7,873 bases of DNA from Bifidobacteriaceae bacterium. Lineage in GTDB: Bacteria; Actinomycetota; Actinomycetes; Actinomycetales; WQXJ01. The stretch covers positions 1-7,873 of the forward strand of contig JAITKC010000079.1 in the NCBI GenBank assembly GCA_031278665.1. The letters run 5' to 3'. Below the pieces are notes generated by a model, which did no database searches, had not been told where the DNA came from, and worked only from the letters and a program-made list of their open reading frames with translations. Numbering within the stretch: position 1 is the stretch's first letter; each line of letters begins with the position of its first letter. A program made the position numbers and the translations under genes. Positions 5,801 through 7,873 of this stretch are shown in pieces.

Positions 5801-7034
5801 CCAGCATCCGGCCACACTCGGCGGCCTCCAAGTGTCCGTCGGGCTGCAGCGGGATTTCTTGGAGGCGCGGGGGCACACCGGCACCGTCTGCTCGCCAGAT
5901 TCCAAGCGGCGGCCGTCGCCGCAGTATTCCCGCCCCCACGACGTGCTGCTGAGGTCGATCAGCACCGGCCAGCAATCGATGCACCTGGCTGGGAAAATAG
6001 TCGACAGGGAGACCGACGCCGGGTTCTCCAAACGTCCGCCGGTCGACATCGTCCACGTCCAAGCGGACATCTGGGGGGCCTGGAACGGCTACCGGTTCGC
6101 CCTGCGCCACGGGCTGCCCCTGGTGCACACGATGCACACGAATATCGAGCCGGGCCTGCCGGCCGTGGTGCCTTTTCCGCGAACGGCTTTCCAACTGCTC
6201 TACTGGGCGCAGAGGCGCTACCTGCGGGCCGGTCCGGTCCACGACATCGCCGCCTATGTCCGCGCCTTCGCCCAGTTGGCGGACGCCGTGATCGTCCCGT
6301 CCGCCCATTTCGCCCGCCGCCTGGCGGACTACGGGATCGACCGCGACATCCGCGTCATCCCCACCGGGGTCGACGACCGCCAAATTGACGCCGCCCGGCC
6401 GGCCGTCCGGCTGCCCCGGGAACGCCCGGTCCTGGTTTGGCCCGGACGGATCAGCAAGGAGAAGCGCCTCGACGAGACCATCCGCGCGTTCGCCCTCTCC
6501 AAAGTCGACGCCGACCTGCACGTTTACGGGGCCGGGCCGAAATTGCGCCGTTGTATGTCCCTCAGCGAGTCGTTGGGCGTCGCCGATCGCGTGAGCTATC
6601 ACGGCACGGTCTCCCACGGCGCCATGCTGGCCGCAATCCGGCAAGCGGATCTGGTGATCCAGAGTTCTCTTGGATTCGAGACCCAGGGTCTGACCGTCTA
6701 CGAGGCCGTGTCCCTCGGCACCCCCGTCCTGGTCCGCGACCAGGACGTCGCCCGCGACCTGCCGCCCGCCTGGCGTTTCGCCGTCGCCGACGCCTCGATC
6801 GAGTCGTTTGCGGCCGGTCTGCGGCGGATTCCCGAGATGCTGTCCAGCGGCGAGTTCGGCGGGCTGGGGCCGCCGCCCACCCAGTTCCGCCAAAGCAAGT
6901 TGACGGCTCAGATCCTCGAGATCTACGAGACCCTTCTGGCCCAGGCCGGCCGCCCCGCCTCCGCCCCCCGCCCGATCGCCCGCCGCGCGACCGCTCCTCG
7001 CCTGATCGCCCGCCGCCTGATCGCCCGCCGCTGA
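5778..7034 (+). CDS. GT4-family glycosyltransferase (GT-B fold), 418 aa, with repetitive basic tail
   Basis: Predicted retaining glycosyltransferase using a nucleotide-sugar donor, resembling GT4 enzymes that act on membrane lipids or envelope glycans. The N-terminal domain opens with HVAFFSDQHPATLGGLQ, where the Gly pair fits the donor/acceptor cleft loop, followed by VDIVHVQ (89-95) and HTMHTNIEPGLP (117-128). The C-terminal Rossmann domain has WPGRISKEKRLDE (221-233), VYGAGP (249-254), and ETQGLTVYE giving the E301-x7-E309 signature of GT4. The last 25 residues are five-residue repeats rich in Arg. Start choice: ATG 5778 directly precedes the conserved first strand; the frame is open further upstream to TTG 5718, but that part overlaps the transporter without homology-like sequence. 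The ribosome site is weak (GGGCGGGAA at 5759-5767). It overlaps the DMT gene by 23 bp and converges on the phosphopantetheinyl transferase. Exact acceptor unknown. Confidence 0.92.
   Translation: MHVAFFSDQHPATLGGLQVSVGLQRDFLEARGHTGTVCSPDSKRRPSPQYSRPHDVLLRSISTGQQSMHLAGKIVDRETDAGFSKRPPVDIVHVQADIWGAWNGYRFALRHGLPLVHTMHTNIEPGLPAVVPFPRTAFQLLYWAQRRYLRAGPVHDIAAYVRAFAQLADAVIVPSAHFARRLADYGIDRDIRVIPTGVDDRQIDAARPAVRLPRERPVLVWPGRISKEKRLDETIRAFALSKVDADLHVYGAGPKLRRCMSLSESLGVADRVSYHGTVSHGAMLAAIRQADLVIQSSLGFETQGLTVYEAVSLGTPVLVRDQDVARDLPPAWRFAVADASIESFAAGLRRIPEMLSSGEFGGLGPPPTQFRQSKLTAQILEIYETLLAQAGRPASAPRPIARRATAPRLIARRLIARR
6957..7031 (+). repeat. 15-bp tandem repeat forming the C-terminus of the GT4 protein
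   Basis: Five consecutive 15-bp units encode ASAPR, PIARR, ATAPR, LIARR and LIARR and run to the stop codon. The last two units (7002-7016 and 7017-7031) are identical, and the 13-mer GATCGCCCGCCGC recurs at 6974, 7004 and 7019. The tail is strongly basic and beyond the catalytic fold. It may bind acidic membrane lipids, or it may be neutral slippage. Confidence 0.88.
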
Positions 7035-7059
7035 CCCCGCCCCGCGGCCCGGTCAGCGG
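7028..7059. terminator. Hairpin spanning both convergent stop codons, possible bidirectional terminator
   Basis: CCGCTGACC (7028-7036) and GGTCAGCGG (7051-7059) form a perfect 9-bp stem around a 14-base GC-rich loop. The TGA of the GT4 gene (7032-7034) is in the left arm, and the TGA of the minus-strand gene (7055-7053) is in the right arm. There is no T-tract on either side. The position between two convergent genes favours a shared terminator. Confidence 0.55.
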
Positions 7060-7826
7060 GGGCGGTTCGCCGGGGCCGGCCCGGCCAGGGGCGTCAAGCC
7101 GGCAGGCCACTCGACTGGGACGGCGGCCAACAGCGCGACCGATGCCGCCAGGCCGGGCAGCGGGGCAAAGCAGGCGATCGCGGCGCCGGACTCGAAGACG
7201 TCGTTTTCGCCGCCGCGGGGGTTGGCGGCGAAGCCTGTGCCCTTGGCTTTGAGCAGGGCCTCCTTGGCAGTCCACAGGCGCAGGGCGGCATAGTCGCCCC
7301 GGTGGGTTCGCAGCCAGCGAGCCTCGCGATCGGTGAACACCCTGACCGCCCTGACTCTGGGCGCGTCCGCGAGCGGCTGCAGGTCCACGCCTATCGGCGC
7401 CGCCGCCAAACCGACCAGGACCGCGTCGCCGCTGTGGCTGATCGACACGTCCCAGCCCGGCGCCCCGGGCGCGTCTAGCCCCGGCCCCTCCAGGCGCGGT
7501 TTTCCCCGGCCTGCCGGACCGGACGTTTCACGCAGGCGGACGCCGCCGGCTCGGCGGCCCAATTGAATCCGGCAGGCCCCGCGAAGCAGCAGCCTGGCGG
7601 TGACGAAGCGTAGCCTGTCGGCTTCGGCCGGCAGGCGTCCCAAGCGCGACAGCTCCGAGGCGTCGAGCCTCCACAGCTCTGGCGAAGCCGACCCGGCCTC
7701 GAGCGTCCGGGACCACAGGAGTATGCCCCGCGGACGGCGCAACCGCCGCCACCCGAGTTCGGGCAGGTCGGCGCCCGCGATCGCTGGGACTCGCCTAGCC
7801 GGCGCGGCGGCGCCCTGGACATTCAC
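7053..7826 (-). CDS. Sfp-type 4'-phosphopantetheinyl transferase, 257 aa
   Basis: Predicted to move the phosphopantetheine arm of coenzyme A onto a serine of acyl- or peptidyl-carrier proteins, activating NRPS, PKS or fatty-acid synthase systems in the cytoplasm. Motifs in order: RFVTARLLLR (73-82), GKPRL (108-112), WDVSISHSGD (125-134), GVDLQ (146-150) with metal ligand D148, FTDREARWL (164-172), and WTAKEALLKAKGTGF (185-199) with E189 and K192. Length is normal for the Sfp type. The second acidic ligand, usually Glu in GVDxE, is Gln150. The start is GTG at 7826-7824: the only in-frame candidate between the upstream stop TAG (7850-7848) and the conserved core, whose first strand begins near residue 33. 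There is no Shine-Dalgarno site, and an iron box lies six bases upstream, so leaderless translation and iron control are likely. Iron control suggests siderophore assembly; general carrier-protein activation is the alternative. Confidence 0.93.
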   Translation of the reverse strand: MNVQGAAAPARRVPAIAGADLPELGWRRLRRPRGILLWSRTLEAGSASPELWRLDASELSRLGRLPAEADRLRFVTARLLLRGACRIQLGRRAGGVRLRETSGPAGRGKPRLEGPGLDAPGAPGWDVSISHSGDAVLVGLAAAPIGVDLQPLADAPRVRAVRVFTDREARWLRTHRGDYAALRLWTAKEALLKAKGTGFAANPRGGENDVFESGAAIACFAPLPGLAASVALLAAVPVEWPAGLTPLAGPAPANRPR

Positions 7827-7863
7827 AAAAACTAAGGCTAGCCTTACCTAAGTCGCACGCCAA
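7827..7863 (-). promoter_or_regulatory. Predicted promoter of the phosphopantetheinyl transferase, probably leaderless
   Basis: Read on the minus strand: TTGGCG (7863-7858, four of six matches to TTGACA), a 17-bp spacer, then TAGCCT (7840-7835, fits TANNNT), then eight bases to the GTG start. This spacing puts transcription start at or next to the GTG, and no ribosome site could fit. Confidence 0.6.
7833..7851 (-). promoter_or_regulatory. DtxR/IdeR-type iron box
   Basis: The minus strand reads TTAGGTAAGGCTAGCCTTA, matching 16 of 19 positions of the known consensus TTAGGTTAGGCTAACCTAA. Its core TAAGGCTAGCCTTA (7833-7846) is a perfect 14-bp palindrome. The box covers the predicted -10 and part of the spacer, so an iron-loaded DtxR/IdeR-family repressor bound here would block the promoter when iron is plentiful. 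Confidence 0.75.
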
Positions 7864-7873
7864 CGCCTTGGTC

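Noticed and set aside
5748..6893. Minus-strand open frame of 381 codons opposite GT4
   Set aside because: Shadow of a gene with an intact E-x7-E motif; its own translation has no recognisable family features.

Overview
The window is very GC-rich (most third codon positions are G or C). It uses GTG as well as ATG starts, has strong AGGAGG-type ribosome sites in places, and carries a DtxR/IdeR-type iron box at the right edge. Together these point to a high-GC member of the Actinomycetota. I recall the order GH3 glucosidase, GtrA-like protein, family 2 glycosyltransferase from bifidobacteria and related anaerobic actinobacteria. That is memory, not a search result, so genus is left open.

Layout. 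Positions 21-4637 (+) hold a three-gene unit: a large GH3 beta-glucosidase-like enzyme, a GtrA-like membrane protein whose ATG overlaps the GH3 stop (ATGA), and after 43 bp a GT2 glycosyltransferase. A 218-bp gap (4638-4855) follows, with a strong GC hairpin and a smaller hairpin just upstream of the next ribosome site. Positions 4856-7034 (+) hold a second unit: a DMT/NIPA-like transporter overlapping by 23 bp a GT4 glycosyltransferase with an intact E-x7-E motif. A convergent gene (7826-7053, -) encodes an Sfp-type phosphopantetheinyl transferase. The two convergent genes are 18 bp apart, and both stop codons lie in the arms of one perfect hairpin.

Working together: GT2 plus GtrA suggests building and membrane translocation of a lipid-linked sugar for the cell envelope, and the GT4 resembles enzymes that glycosylate lipids or envelope glycans. 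The GH3 would process glucosides, and its C-terminal extension and translational coupling to GtrA hint at a membrane-associated role (inference). The phosphopantetheinyl transferase looks iron-repressed and leaderless: its promoter, iron box and GTG start are packed into about 40 bp. This predicts a siderophore or other carrier-protein pathway, perhaps beyond the right edge.

The most unusual structural theme is three separate in-frame tandem repeats with different periods: 21 bp at the GH3 N-terminus, 18 bp in a GH3 linker and 15 bp at the GT4 C-terminus. No wholly novel system is evident. The repeats, the compact iron-controlled promoter and the stop-codon hairpin deserve a second look.
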